Assembly: GCA_963920705.1 (NCBI GenBank) | Contig: OY987236.1 | Coordinates: 11,084,190 to 11,148,189, forward strand | Reading direction: 5' to 3' | Length of the DNA: 64,000 nt | Origin: Odiellus spinosus | Taxonomy: Eukaryota > Arthropoda > Arachnida > Opiliones > Phalangiidae | In this document: positions 13,469 through 25,178 of the stretch, piece by piece | Layout: the number at the start of each line of letters is the position of its first letter | Numbering within the stretch: the stretch's first letter is position 1 | Position numbers and translations under genes: made by a program | Notes under the pieces: model-generated | The model's input: the letters and a program-made list of their open reading frames with translations, nothing else | Databases searched by the model: none | What the model was told of the DNA's origin: nothing

Positions 13469-16400
13469 AGTTCTTTTATTGATTTGTGTAAAATTGTATT
13501 AGTATATTTACCCCTAAATGTTGACTTTTCTCTGCACATCTAAGCGCGACGGTTAGAACACTTCTACAGGCGTCTATCGGAAATATTGTTAATTTGAACT
13601 TGATTTACACGGTCTTTAATGAGAGTTAATGATAATGACAAATTAAATTGAATTATTTAATCATACTATGGTTGATAATGTATAACATAGACTAATTAAT
13701 TGTACTATATGTCCGCGGGGGAATATCTTAATGTCTGGACTTTTCTATTAATTTAGTTAATATTGTCCAAATTTTATCTTTATTTAAGTAATTAGTTTGT
13801 AATTAAAATAACCCCAGATTAGATATATACATAAAATTCATTATAAAGCATTATTTTCCAAAAAATGTTATCAATCAATTTTTAAATTAGGCTTAGCTAG
13901 CATTCAAGGTAAAATTGAAATTTAGGCCGCCAGCTAAACTCAAAACTATGTACATACCATTTTTGAATGAAAATAACCTGTAGCTATTTAGGTTATGAAT
14001 TTACCTTTCACGTTTATACCGGTAGAGGACGCCAATCATGGTGTAGTTCCGGTGTAAAAAGGAGCAGCTTATCGTTAGTTGTACAGGATATGACAAAAAT
14101 GAAGGTACACGACCAAAGTCTAGTCCTTCTCCCAGATTTTTCCCCGGGAACGTAACAATCAGTTCCAACTTTGTTCAGGATATTTCAGCTAAACGGAAAC
14201 AAAGCTAAAAATAATGCATTTTCTTCGCGCTTACTTTTCCTGCCATTTCTCCTTCCTTCAATATCTCTTTATTGCATGAAATAAATCGAACGATCTGATC
14301 TCTTGTGGTATTCGCAGCTAGTATATTACGTCCTTTTTTACTCCGTGATATAGATTTCTATCTCTTTTGATAAATCACCGTATTCTTGGAGTACTATCAA
14401 AGGCTTTAAACCTCTTTTATCTCGCTTATCATATAGTCTCGACTAACATTGATCAAAAGTATTGAAAACGGGATGCGACGCCTTGCTGGTTCCCTGTTGG
14501 GGAGGGTTTTGGAATGAGAATAGGGTTAAGTCTTCGACGTCGCTAATGGTCGCGCGGTGTAGCCCGCGGGTCATACTAAAAAGAGAGATCTATAGACTTA
14601 AGATCAAGAGCTCTTTGTTATTAAGCTAAAACTGTGGCGGATTGATACACAACGTAAAATTTCATAGGGTTTAATAGGAGTTTAGTATATTGCGACCGAA
14701 CTGGAGTGTACATGTAGTTATAATCAGTTATAGTTTATAGCAAGTATAAAGGCTTCTTTATAGATCTCTTGTAGAGATAAATGGGACGATTTAGCTTTGT
14801 TTGCGCTGCAAACTTAAACTGACTCGGAAGCTTCAGTTTGTACACGAAAGAAAGAAGATTGAGTATGAAGTAACGATTGTAGTTGATTGTAGAGGGAGAA
14901 AATTTCGGAAGTCTGGTAGAATGTTAAAGAACAAGTTTCGTGAAAAGTAATTAATTACTGGGAAACTTAAATGTTTTAATTATCTTCAATATATTTTAAG
15001 TCAAGTGATTAAACTCATAGAAGATCACACATATTTCACTTCAATTAGATTTCGTGATCTAGATTTATAGCGTCAATCTTATGACGTGTATAGCTATTTC
15101 GCACATAAAAAAATGCCCTTTTATTTCTATAAGTTGAATTAATAATCATTTTTTTATAAAAAATTACGCCAAAAGGTATTCGGCTAATTTCTAATATGTG
15201 ATATGTATTAGGTTCATTTCCATGAAGGCTTTTTAATTTAAAATTTAATAAATTTGTGCCTGTCAAAAGAAACACAAATTGTAATTGAAAATGGGGGAAG
15301 GGGGCTAAATCGTGGTACATCTTATAATTTGTCTTATTTTGTAGTACTAATCTCCATTTGTATAGGTATAATGGAGCTATGCTTTAGTTTGTTCCCCAGT
15401 GGTAGTTATACATGTAAAGGGATATATAAAAGCAGCTTTACCGGTATCTCTGTTATTTGTATTAAAAAAAAAGCCTACCCTCGATTTATTCAAAAACTTT
15501 TTACTTGCGCAAGAGATGTAAATTAAATCCTATGGTTGTCACCCAAAATATTCTTTACTTTCTCTCTACATCAACCACAAATATATTGAAATTTTTACGG
15601 CAATGATATGACGTCAAGAGCTTTTCAAACAAACCTGAAACTGGATTTCTAATCAAACGTTTTTAGTAATCAACAAAGGCCTAAAAAAGAAAAACATAAC
15701 TTAAAAATCCGTTGACAAAGCTAGAAAATCGATTTTTGTTCCCCTACACTTTAAAATAAGAAGAAATCTGTACAAATATCATACGGTACTTTCCCTTTAA
15801 AGACCAACCCTTTTGAAAATTTCAATATACATTCAACCCTCTTCCATGGATGGACAAACTACTATAACAGCCCAGAGATGAGAAAATCGGATGAGGCTTT
15901 GATCGAACAGTAATCGATGACGTCATAAAAGGGCTTCTCTTTCTCCTTCTCCCTCCATCTCTCTCTCTCTCAGCTGCAGCAGCAGCATCATTTTCGACGT
16001 ATACTTTAATACGATAATACCTATAGCGACAGGAAGAGGAGAGGGATGGAGAATATTTTCTAGGATCGGAGGCGCGAGAGGAGAAAGTAAAGAGGATGAT
16101 GTTCTATCGGGTGAGGGGAGGTTAAAACTGCGGTTTCAGTTGTCAGCGCGTACGTAACTTGTAACCCAATCTCCCTATCCATCTCTATTAGAAATCAAGC
16201 GATAGAAATATAAGGGAACAACGTTTTATACGTTCTGCGAACAATGATTGGTTCTTGACTATATTGAAGGGGACTGAAGTCGATTTTTGACAAATTGCGG
16301 GCCGCCAGGGGGCGTAATGACGGCCTATCGTTATACCAGGGCTTTATATACGATATATATAGATTGTATTCCGCGCCAAAAAGTAAGGAGGACGTTAAAT

Positions 16401-16935
16401 AGGTTTGGGGATGGAGGAATCACCGCGGTACAAGCGACGATAGAGGTAAAATGGACGTCGAGAAGAGCGCGTGTCGGCCCCCATACAACAAAGAGCGGAA
16501 AACGGTCTATATAAAGTCAGAACACTGAACACCCCCCTCTTCTGAACCGAATGCATCAAAACTACTTACAGGGATTGGGCTGGGAGGCGAGTAAATCGGT
16601 GAAAGAATTGGTAATTATTATCGAGTGGGCTGAGATTTGTAATGAGTGCGGTTCCAACGCTTTATATACATAGATATATTGTATATTACTCTTTAATTTT
16701 AATCGTGGTTTTAATGGTTATGGTTAGAGAGAAATGAAAGACACGTGTAAATGTCAACCATATATACCTATCCCGTAACTTTGTAATTAATTAAATACTG
16801 GTAACTAACTTTTACTCTACGGTGCGGAACCAATCTGTTATTGGGATTATTATCAAACGAACCAAGTACCAGTTGATAAAGAGCTACGAGCTCGAAAAGC
16901 TCACAGTTATAAACTAAATGTTTATATTAGAAAAA
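13469..16935. other. No gene seen; GC-richer tract 15940-16600
   Basis: The tract 15940-16600 has a CT-dinucleotide run, a GCAGCAGCAGCA run, an exact TGACGTCA at 15918 and a TATATAAAG at about 16509. It could be a promoter-like region, but no downstream coding exon supports this. The rest is AT-rich. Confidence 0.35.
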
Positions 16936-17235
16936 CATTTAAAACTTAACCGGAAAATAGGCTTAACTGGATTCAGGGGGATCTTGAATTTCTTTGCATT
17001 GATGGGTCAACGACCAATTGATTGTTATTGGAAGTTTCTAATGGAGATCTTGTCTTAACGACTGGCCTTTGCTCATTGGTCGTTGACCCTTTAATGCGAA
17101 GAAACTCAGGATCACCATGAATCCAGCTAAGCCTATTTTCTGGGTTTTATTTCTAGTTTAATATTTGTTTTTGAGGCCTATTTAAACGATAAATAATCGA
17201 TAAAAATCACTTATTAGGATTCATTCTCCCTTTAA
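16936..17235. mobile_element. Family A MITE copy 2, left end truncated
   Basis: The right end 'tcattctccctttaa' carries TTAA at 17232-17235, and the inner 'aataggcttaactggattca' pairs with 'tgaatccagctaagcctatt'. The centre differs from copy 1 but resembles the copy in the intron at 47658 ('ggtcgttgaccctt'). The outer left arm is missing. Confidence 0.78.
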
Positions 17236-17824
17236 CTAGCTTTTCCACGTTTCCTAGTTTCCATCTATTAACTGTCTTAACACGAACCTATTTTTATTTG
17301 CTGATCTCTTTCCCACTTTCTCCTTCTAACATTCTAAAGTTCGAATCAGTTTGATATTTCAACACGTTCAATATTACAGTGAGTGCAATTTATTTCTGAC
17401 AAGCTAAGCTTAGAATTTTAAGGAAGACTTGCTTTTGAACTCGCTGCAATTTTAATTTGAATCGATTTTTTGGGAGGAAGGTCTCGTAATTTTCACTAAC
17501 TATATGGGAAGGTTTTGGTCGTTAAGAATTATGAAGTTCTGGGAATGGTCTCGAGGACCCTTTTCAAAAGTTGTAAGTGGATGTATTTCATACTAGTTTT
17601 ACAGCACGGATAAAGTTGTCTTGTGGTTAACTGGTTCTGAAGAGTGATGGGTAAATGGGCATTTGGTGTATTGTAAACTCTGCATGAAATATATTAAAAT
17701 ATGAGGTGGTTATTATTGAATTTGCTTCGTATGTTTAATTTCAACCTTAAAATGGGACGAAATTACTACATGAATATCTATCGAAACTTGTATTATTTTG
17801 ATTAGATTAAAATAGTCGTTACAC

Positions 17825-18670
17825 TTAAAGGAATGGTTCACCCATAAAGTTTTTTTGCCTCTAAGGGTCAATAGCACTCTTGGCAACAGAAATTTATAAC
17901 TCAAAATTAATTTTTAATAATAATAATAGTTTTATAGTTAAAAATAAATTTAGTATGGACGTGGCCCTTTTTCCCCTAATTCTAAACTTCTCTGTCGTGC
18001 TTGGCCAGGCTAGCAATCTGATAGGCCAATAGAAATAACTTATAAACCAATGAAATGAGACTCCGAGGGGAGAGAGTCTGAGACAGTAAAGTCTAGAATC
18101 CTTCGTTTTTTAATCGGTGTTGTTTTAAAGAAAGTTCAAAATGCCAAGTTGTATTATAAAAGAATGCAAAAATTTTAGTTCTCGGTTTGGACTAAGTTTT
18201 TATACGGTACACTGGTTCAACTTCAAACGGATCTATTCGCGGCATGACGATACTCTCCGAGAGTCCGAATCGCCGACGGAGTTAGGCCTAGGCTACGGCT
18301 TACCGGGGTTAGATGCTCCTTCAGTCGGCGTCCCGTTCGTTAGACTGGCGAGCACTGCCGTTATAACCTGTCGTCGATTTAACGTTCAAGCGCGTAGTAG
18401 TCAACTTTACCATTGAGGAAAAGCTGAGCCAAGTTACTTTGGCCAATCAGATTATTGCCGAAATAAAAACCTTGAAGCGACGTATCGAATGCGCTCTTGC
18501 TTTACAGGAAAGCTTCATACGGGCGCCTATGTACCCTCAATGTAATTTGTTTTAATTGTTTATTTAAAAATATACTTAATTTTAATTTTTTTTAACACTT
18601 GAAAAATTGGTTTAGAGTTTAACTAAAGGGTTTGCAGCAAAAATATTTTAACACCGCACCATTCCTTTAA
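17825..18670. mobile_element. Kolobok-like TTAA element carrying a THAP remnant
   Basis: The ends TTAAAGGAATGGTTC and the inverted GCACCATTCCTTTAA are both edged by TTAA. Inside is an ATG frame with a THAP-like N-terminus (18141). Kolobok-superfamily transposons use TTAA sites and can encode THAP proteins (family knowledge). At 846 bases it is too short for a transposase, so I infer a deleted non-autonomous copy. Confidence 0.7.
18141..18416 (+). pseudogene. THAP-domain-like fragment
   Basis: The first codons read MPSCIIKECKNFSSRFGLSF, matching the start of THAP zinc-finger domains: M-P-x-C, second Cys five residues on, and a later SF(Y/H) strand. The expected C-x2-H pair and AVPTIF box do not follow in frame. 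After the stop at 18417, another frame reads a short coiled-coil-like stretch (QIIAEIKTLKRRIE). I take this as a decayed or deleted THAP gene in a transposon; a tiny functional protein is less likely. Confidence 0.45.
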
Positions 18671-18871
18671 GAAATTTAATATCAATTTTTGATTTTAATT
18701 CAGTTTTGGGTAAAAGTTTAATTCAATTTTGGGCTTGAATTTATATTTCATTCCGATTTTGGATTTCAATTTTTATTTAAATCAGTTTTTTATAAATAAT
18801 TTATTTAATTCATATTTATATTTTCTAAATATAATTGCTCAATTAGAAATTTTCTAGATATAATTGCTCAA

Positions 18872-19450
18872 AATTCGGAATTATGAAATATTCATCGAAT
18901 TCGGAATTATGACATATTCATCGAATTCGGAATTATGCAAATATTCATCGAATTCGGAATTATGCAAATATTCATCGAATTCGGAATTATGCAAATATTC
19001 ATCGAATTCGGAATTATGCAAATATTCATCGAATTCGGAATTATGCAAATATTCATCGAATTCGAAATTATGCAAATATTCATCGAATTTGAAATTATGT
19101 AAATATTAATCGAATTTGAAATTATGTAAATATTAATCGAATTTGAAATTATGCAAATATTAATCGAATTTGAAATTATGCAAATATTAATCGAATTTGA
19201 AATTATGCAAATATTAATCGAATTTTAAATTATGCAAATATTAATCGAATTTGAAATTATGCAAATATTAATCGAATTTGAAATTATGCAAATATTAATC
19301 GAATTTGAAATTATGCAAATATTAATCGAATTTGAAATTAAGCAAATATTAATCGAATTTGAAATTAAGCAAATATTAATCGAATTTGAAATTAAGCAAA
19401 TATTAATCGAATTTGAAATTAAGCAAATACTAATCGAATTCGGAATTACT
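18872..19450. repeat. 27-bp minisatellite, about 21 units
   Basis: The unit is close to CGAATTCGGAATTATGCAAATATTCAT. Three unit types follow in order: EcoRI-site units (to about 19078), 'cgaatttgaaattatg' units, then 'gaaattaagcaa' units (from about 19330). As 27 is a multiple of 3, it appears as nine-residue peptide repeats on both strands, which I regard as artefact. Confidence 0.95.
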
Positions 19451-20183
19451 GGCTAGTAGCATTAATCGTGCCGCCATCTCATTCAGAGACAGGTATAATT
19501 GATAAAAGTTCTGTTGAAACTTTCAAAAATTAAAAATAGGTTCATGATTAATTTTAACCTTACATTTTAATTTTAATTATCATTTTGAATAACAAATTTA
19601 AATTTAACTTAAAGAGCAATGTTTAACGATTTATTTAAAGCGAGATTGACTCCATGCATTTGGAATGGTTTTACAACGGACATTTAGGTGCCTTCTCAGA
19701 GTGATTTTAAATCTTTGTAATAATTGCTTCAAATTTGACCGATTCTAACCCTGGAACTAAAAGTGTAATGCAATTTTAAAATTAATTAGAATATTATATT
19801 TCACCTCTCGAGGCAGTGCTTTGAAATCGCGTAATAGGAGGAATGAGTATTTCCGCTCTTTCGCTTTTCAATTAAAATCTTTAAAAAGTTTATTCGGGGG
19901 GCTTAGGTCATTGGCGACGGTGTCGGCTATACCGGCTGGTCTTTCCCGTCCTCACTTAAGTTTGAAGTTTATTAAATTCGATCGGTTGAGTCCCTCGACA
20001 TCTTTATAAGACACCGCGTGTGTCATCTCGAGGGTTATAACCCAGAACGACCAAACCGCGCCCTTATAGCTATGTGGCATTAGGTGCCAAACTTTTTCAT
20101 CAAAAAAAAAAACAAAAAAAACTGACACTTCGATATCTCACCAAAGTAGCGTGGCGTGAAACAAAAAATAGAAGAAAATAGGT
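19451..20183. other. No gene seen
   Basis: AT-rich, ending in an A-run near 20101-20120. A 62-codon frame at 19821-20009 has no recognisable domain. Confidence 0.4.
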
Positions 20184-20688
20184 TTAAAGGAAGAATGCAA
20201 CCTAACAACAAGTGATTTTTTTATCGATTCCTTTATCGTTTAAACAGGCCTAGTCAGAAGCCGATGAAACCCTCCTTTGAAGTCTATTACTCCCGGATCT
20301 TGTCTACCCCTCTCTGTATGGGTTAGTTTCAAAAAGCGCGATTCGTACGCCTCCTAACGGTAGATATTTTCGGAGCGGGAGTTCGTCGAGCGAATATATC
20401 TAGTAGCCTTGGAGTTCGTCAAAAAACGTCGTCGTTTGTGGAGAGAGAGAATTTCCAATTTTTCGTAGACAGGGGGCATGAAGTAAGACCCCTCCGATCT
20501 CGTAAAATTGTGAATTTTACCCATACAGAGAGGAGCGCTATATGGAACATTAGAGTAGTAGATTTCAAAGGAGGGTTTCATCGGCTTCTGGCCTAGTCCA
20601 ACAGTAAAACATTTACAAACAAATATTAAACTAGAAATAAATTTAAAACTTTAGTTTACGGCGATCCTGAACTCGCCCTACCTTTTAA
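20184..20688. mobile_element. Family A MITE copy 3, interrupted by another element
   Basis: The left end TTAAAGGAAGAATGCAACC and inner 'aacaggcctag' match family A. The match resumes after 20597 with 'tccaacagtaaaacatttac' and 'caaatattaaactag'. The right arm is truncated. A foldback element splits it at 20255-20590. Confidence 0.8.
20255..20590. mobile_element. Nested foldback MITE with CAG..CTG ends and 7-bp duplication
   Basis: The ends are perfect inverted repeats of at least 27 bases starting CAGAAGCCGATGAAACCC, with a second inverted block further in ('tctctgtatggg'). GCCTAGT flanks both sides (20248-20254, 20591-20597). Removing the insert and one duplication restores the family A consensus 'ggcctagtccaacag'. 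A 75-codon minus-strand frame inside it has no domain. Confidence 0.9.
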
Positions 20689-21080
20689 CGAACAGTAAAG
20701 GTATATCTATTACTGAAATCATGTGAAATCTATAAGATACATGAGCGTCGCTTAACGGCAAAACTGCATAGCTAAAGTAGTAACTAACAAAACCTCGCGC
20801 TTCTCTGTCTTGGGCTTTAGAAAGTATCGTGATTTGCAAGAGCGGGGTTAACTCGAGACTATACCTTTAAGAAATGAAATAAAAACTTTAAAGTTCAAAC
20901 AACGTTAGCCATATTTTCGCTGGTAAATTTTGTACATGTGGTATACAAATATAATAAAGAAAGAAAAAAGTGTGAGGGGATAGGTTTTTCTCAGTTTCAT
21001 ATTGTCGGAAACGGTATAATTATAATAGTTACCAAAAGTTTATTACTTCATTCCATAAAAGTAGCTTAATTCTTTCGACG

Positions 21081-21346
21081 AAGGTCCAGGTAAATGTAAC
21101 GGCAGATTCTGATTCGAGACACTTTAGCTGCCATAGTCGTTGTAAATAGTGAAATCGAAAGCGCCACTATTTGGAGAAATTCCGGACCTGGGGAAGACAA
21201 TATGGCCAGCGCGGCCCGCCTAAATTACGTCCCTCTCTTCTGACTCAAAATATCGAGGAATAGTCCAAATCACTCGAGCCAGACAGGGGTGATGACTTTT
21301 TTTGGCTAGTTTTAAGTGATGGGCTAGTACGTTTACATGGCCCTTT
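21081..21346. mobile_element. Family C element copy 2, without nested insert
   Basis: It matches 10249-10677 across most of its length ('aaggtccaggtaaatg', 'aaagcgcc', 'gcggcccgcctaaatt', 'gtgatgggcta') but reads straight through 'ctctcttctgactcaaaat', where copy 1 carries a TA-flanked MITE. Confidence 0.75.
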
Positions 21347-22821
21347 GCTGATAGTATTAAGCTACGCGGCGTTGTTCACTTTTATGGAAGAAAGTGATGT
21401 ACTTTTGGAGGTACCGATAGCGAGGGAGAAACTATCATTTTGAATTTTCATCTTGTGTATATAAATCTAACCTCCATTCTATATACAAATGAAATATATA
21501 GTTTGTAACGAGTCTAGGTGTTCACACAATGAATACTCTTATCTGACATAGACTATAGATGCTGGAAGAGAACAGCATCGACTCCTCACGAGATTGTCGA
21601 TAAGTTGTTCTTGCTCGCGTTATTTGGGTCTCTGAGTCTCTTTCTCTCACCGAATACAAGGAGAAATCTTCTTTCTTTATCTATTTCTTATTTTCTTTGT
21701 GTGCCCGTTAGTCCAGGACCGCGCGGTAAGGCCACGACTAATTCCTCTGGACTGTTCCCTTGGTTTTGCCTTTCGCTTTGAACAAAGAGATGGATATGTT
21801 TTAGGAGAGCTAGTGATATATGTTCAATTAAAGCGAAATGATTTTTTTTTTCGTATGAGCCTCACTTTTAAATTTATTTACAAGAATAAAATGGTTCACT
21901 CTAACCTGGAAAACCTAGGAATATCAGGGAATTGGAATGTTGTTAAAAAATTAGGGAAATATCTTTTAAATTTATAAATACTAGCTGTAACCTTTCAAAA
22001 ATGACGTAGTTTTTACGTTTTGAATTTCAGCCTTGAATAAGCAACGCAATGCAAAAAAAATATTCAAGTTTATTTAGAAAACTCCCATGACCAATCGGAG
22101 CGTTTTAATTATTCAAGCGTTCTTGAGAAAATGATTTAAATCTATATTAAATACCTAGTGCCCCACGAGTCTATTTTCAATAGCTTTTAAATTATTAAAA
22201 ACAAATTATTCTTTAAAAATTCTCATCTTTTAAGAAATGGTATTTTTAATAGGTACCATTAACGATTAAATTAAACCAAAGAGATTAAAAAGAATATTTT
22301 AAATGATAATTAGATTTCATTAATTCTTTAAGGGGTTTTTGGTTTAATTCTTTCAACGGTGTTTGGTTAAATCCAAGTCTGAGAAATAGAACTTTTTATA
22401 AGATTAATTATCACTTGGCTCGCCTCTAGAACAAAAGCGAGCTAATGCGTGACATCAGGGGTCTTGGTAAATCAGGGAAGTAGGTTTGAGGAGGGTATTT
22501 ATCCTCCCCGATAGATGTCGGGGTAGGATTATCGAAGAGAATGGAGGGCGGAAGAAAGACCCCGTTGAGGGAAGGAGATGGGGTTTAAGGGGGCCGGAAC
22601 GGAAGTGGGGATCGAGATTCCGGCATTAATCTCCCTTGTATTTCTGGCGCTGATTTCCTGCCATTCGTCTTGAAGTTCCAACCTCCAGCTATCCCCCTAC
22701 TCTTTCCCAGAATGCTCTCAAAACAACCACCGCCTACTTTTTGTCATCTCAACTAAGGACTCCATACAGCTTCTCTGTACTCTCATCCCTCGTATTGAAT
22801 CTGATTTGACCAGGACTATTT
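21347..22821. other. No gene seen; GC-richer purine tract at 22440-22760
   Basis: The tract 22440-22640 is purine-rich with several GGGG runs, then becomes pyrimidine-rich. No domain or exon boundaries were recognised. The rest is AT-rich. Confidence 0.4.
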
Positions 22822-23185
22822 TCACTCTCGTTTACGTTTAACATTACGTATGAAACCGCTTCAGTTTTTTCCATATTGTCATTTCCTCTTGAACATAAGT
22901 ATACCATTAAGCCTTTTATACTATACTCGTGTGAAATTGTAGTTGACTACGTCTACTTCTTTCCTTACAAAGTTTAGCATTGAGTATCATTCCGCCTCAT
23001 TGTTTACCATATTGCAAACTCCTTTTGAATATAAGTATACCATTATCCTTTCCATTTCCCTCTCTTATACTATATTCATTTTCACTAGGAGTTGACAACG
23101 ATTACTTTTATCGTTAACATTGCGTATCAATCCGCCCAGTTTTCACGTTTAGTATATTCCCCTCTTGAACATAAGGGTATATTTT
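22822..23185. repeat. Diverged tandem repeat, about 137-bp unit, three copies
   Basis: The landmarks 'cctcttgaacataagtatac', 'ccttttgaatataagtatac' and 'cctcttgaacataagggtat' occur at about 22885, 23021 and 23163. Each is preceded by an 'aacatt-cgtat-aa-ccgc' motif. Divergence between copies is considerable. Confidence 0.7.
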
Positions 23186-23635
23186 TCTGAGATTTGGTTC
23201 AAAATCATCTTCATCTCGGGACATAAGTTCGGACTGGTTTCCAGGAAAGATTTGAGTATTCTCAAAGACTGCGTAGTTACCTTATTCAATGTAATAGGTT
23301 TCTGCTGGTTTTTAACTGTGAGCTATAGTCAAATCTAATCTTGAAAATAAAATTGTTCTTTGAACTGTCATATGATGTATATAAGCTATGTATTCCGGTT
23401 TCCGGTTTTTCTTCTTTCCATTTGGGGTTTACAATGTAACTAAAACTAAGGCGGATTAATACACAATTTAAAAACTTCCTATATAGATATAGTTTCGCAA
23501 ACGTCTTTTGAATTTGATTGTAACCATCAAAGGAAACATATTTTCTCCTTTTTATTTTATTTTTCACGTTCTTTTGGGAATTTAGAAGAAGGTCTAAAAG
23601 AAAACGTGAAATTCTATGTTTTCATTTGAAAAAAC

Positions 23636-24050
23636 CAGAGGTATATAATAACCCCCTTCGGGGGGAAGTATGAAAGGTAGGCAAAATCGACGAACAACAA
23701 GTGCCCGGCGTAAGTCGCGGCGGATCGACACACCGCTTTACTCCCAAAAAATAGTTACACCATTTTGAACCTCACTAAATTTTCCCTACGCACACTTCTG
23801 GAACTTGCGAGCTGAAGTCAACCTTCGACTCCATTTTAACAGACAGCCTGACTCCTGAGGCAGGAAGTTCTAAACACAAATCGAGCCGTCTTGTTTATAC
23901 AAAGACCATCTACTAGAGTAGCGACATTGAGAAGTCCAGCGCGAGCTAGTGGCCTAGATAGTCAGTGGGCTCTTGTTGTTCGTGATTTTTAGCATTGGTA
24001 GTATAGGGGTTTTCATACTTCCCCCCGAAGGGGGTTATTATATACCTCTG
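23636..24050. mobile_element. CAGAGG-ended MITE, family E copy 1
   Basis: The 5' end CAGAGGTATATAATAACCCC and about 20 further bases recur inverted at the 3' end. The body is nearly identical to 24755-25171. Flanks 'aaaaaac' and 'gtaaaac' are an imperfect 7-bp match. It is more GC-rich than its surroundings and has no coding capacity. Ends resemble hAT or P-type elements (inference). Confidence 0.88.
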
Positions 24051-24754
24051 GTAAAACCCGTATTAACTGATACCAAAAAGCCAAGAATCTATTGAAGGAT
24101 CTCTTACGTCAGACTTTAAATTGGTTTAGGGTTAAGTACTTTTCTGGAATAACTTTAGTTCAATCCAAAAAATTTTAATATAATTTTCAAAAGCTGGAAA
24201 AACTAATTTGCAGTTAGATAACTATTGACTAGACCACGCCCCCCTTCTTAACCAGTTCTCTATCGGTAACTCCCTTTAAAATTTCATATCGGATGATTCA
24301 ACTGCATTTAACGGTTCCTTTTTTTCCTATTTTGCCATTTTCTCTTCGACATTGGGATTGAGGGGATGTTTTTGAAATATAACCGCAAAGTACGACAGGA
24401 TGAAGGAAATGTTACGTTAATCTCCTTCCAGTGATATTTCTTATTCCTAAGCCTCGCTTCTTTTCGATTTATTTTTAAGGAAAAAGTTTGTTTATAGAAT
24501 AAAAATAGCCCGCGGAGAGTGCAGGTTTGATTTCCAAACTTTTGAAGGGTATATACAAAATAGCATTTTAAGCTCTTTTAGTCGTTGGTTTTCGAAACTA
24601 GATTACAATCAGATATTTCAAGGGAAATAATGTATGAAGTTTATAAACATGTATTGTATATTAAGGGACTATCTATAAATATCACCAAGAATATTTTAAC
24701 AATGAGAGAACGTCGGAAGATAGAATTGGGATGTTTAAATTTTCTTGGCATTAT

Positions 24755-25171
24755 CAGAGGTATATAATAACCCCTTCGGGGGGAAGTATGAAACGTAGGC
24801 AAAATCGACGAACAACAAGTGCCCGGCGTAAATCGCGGCGGATCGACACACCGCTTTACTCCCAAAAAATAGTTACACCATTTTGAACCTCACAAAATTT
24901 TCCCTACGCACACTTCCGGAACTTGCGAGCTGAAGTCAACCTTCGACTCCATTTTAACAGACAGCCTGACTCCTGAGATAGGAAGTTCTAAACACAAATC
25001 GAGCCGTCTTGTTTATACAAAGACCATTTACTAGAGTAGCGACATTGAGAAGTCCAGCGCGAGCTAGTGGCCTAGATAGTCAGCAGAGGGCTCTTGTTGT
25101 TCGTGATTTTTAGCATTGGTAGTATAGGGGCTTTCATACTTCCCCCCGAAGGGGGTTATTATATACCTCTG
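24755..25171. mobile_element. CAGAGG-ended MITE, family E copy 2
   Basis: It is nearly identical to copy 1, differing by a few substitutions and small indels, and in the same orientation about 700 bases downstream. It is flanked by an exact 7-bp duplication, GCATTAT (24748-24754, 25172-25178). High identity suggests recent insertion or local duplication; distinct flanks favour separate insertion. Confidence 0.92.
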
Positions 25172-25178
25172 GCATTAT

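Noticed and set aside
18864-19456. Peptide repeats such as KYSSNSELC and QILIEFEIM
   Set aside because: They arise because the 27-bp unit is a multiple of three; both strands are open, so it reflects the repeat, not selection.
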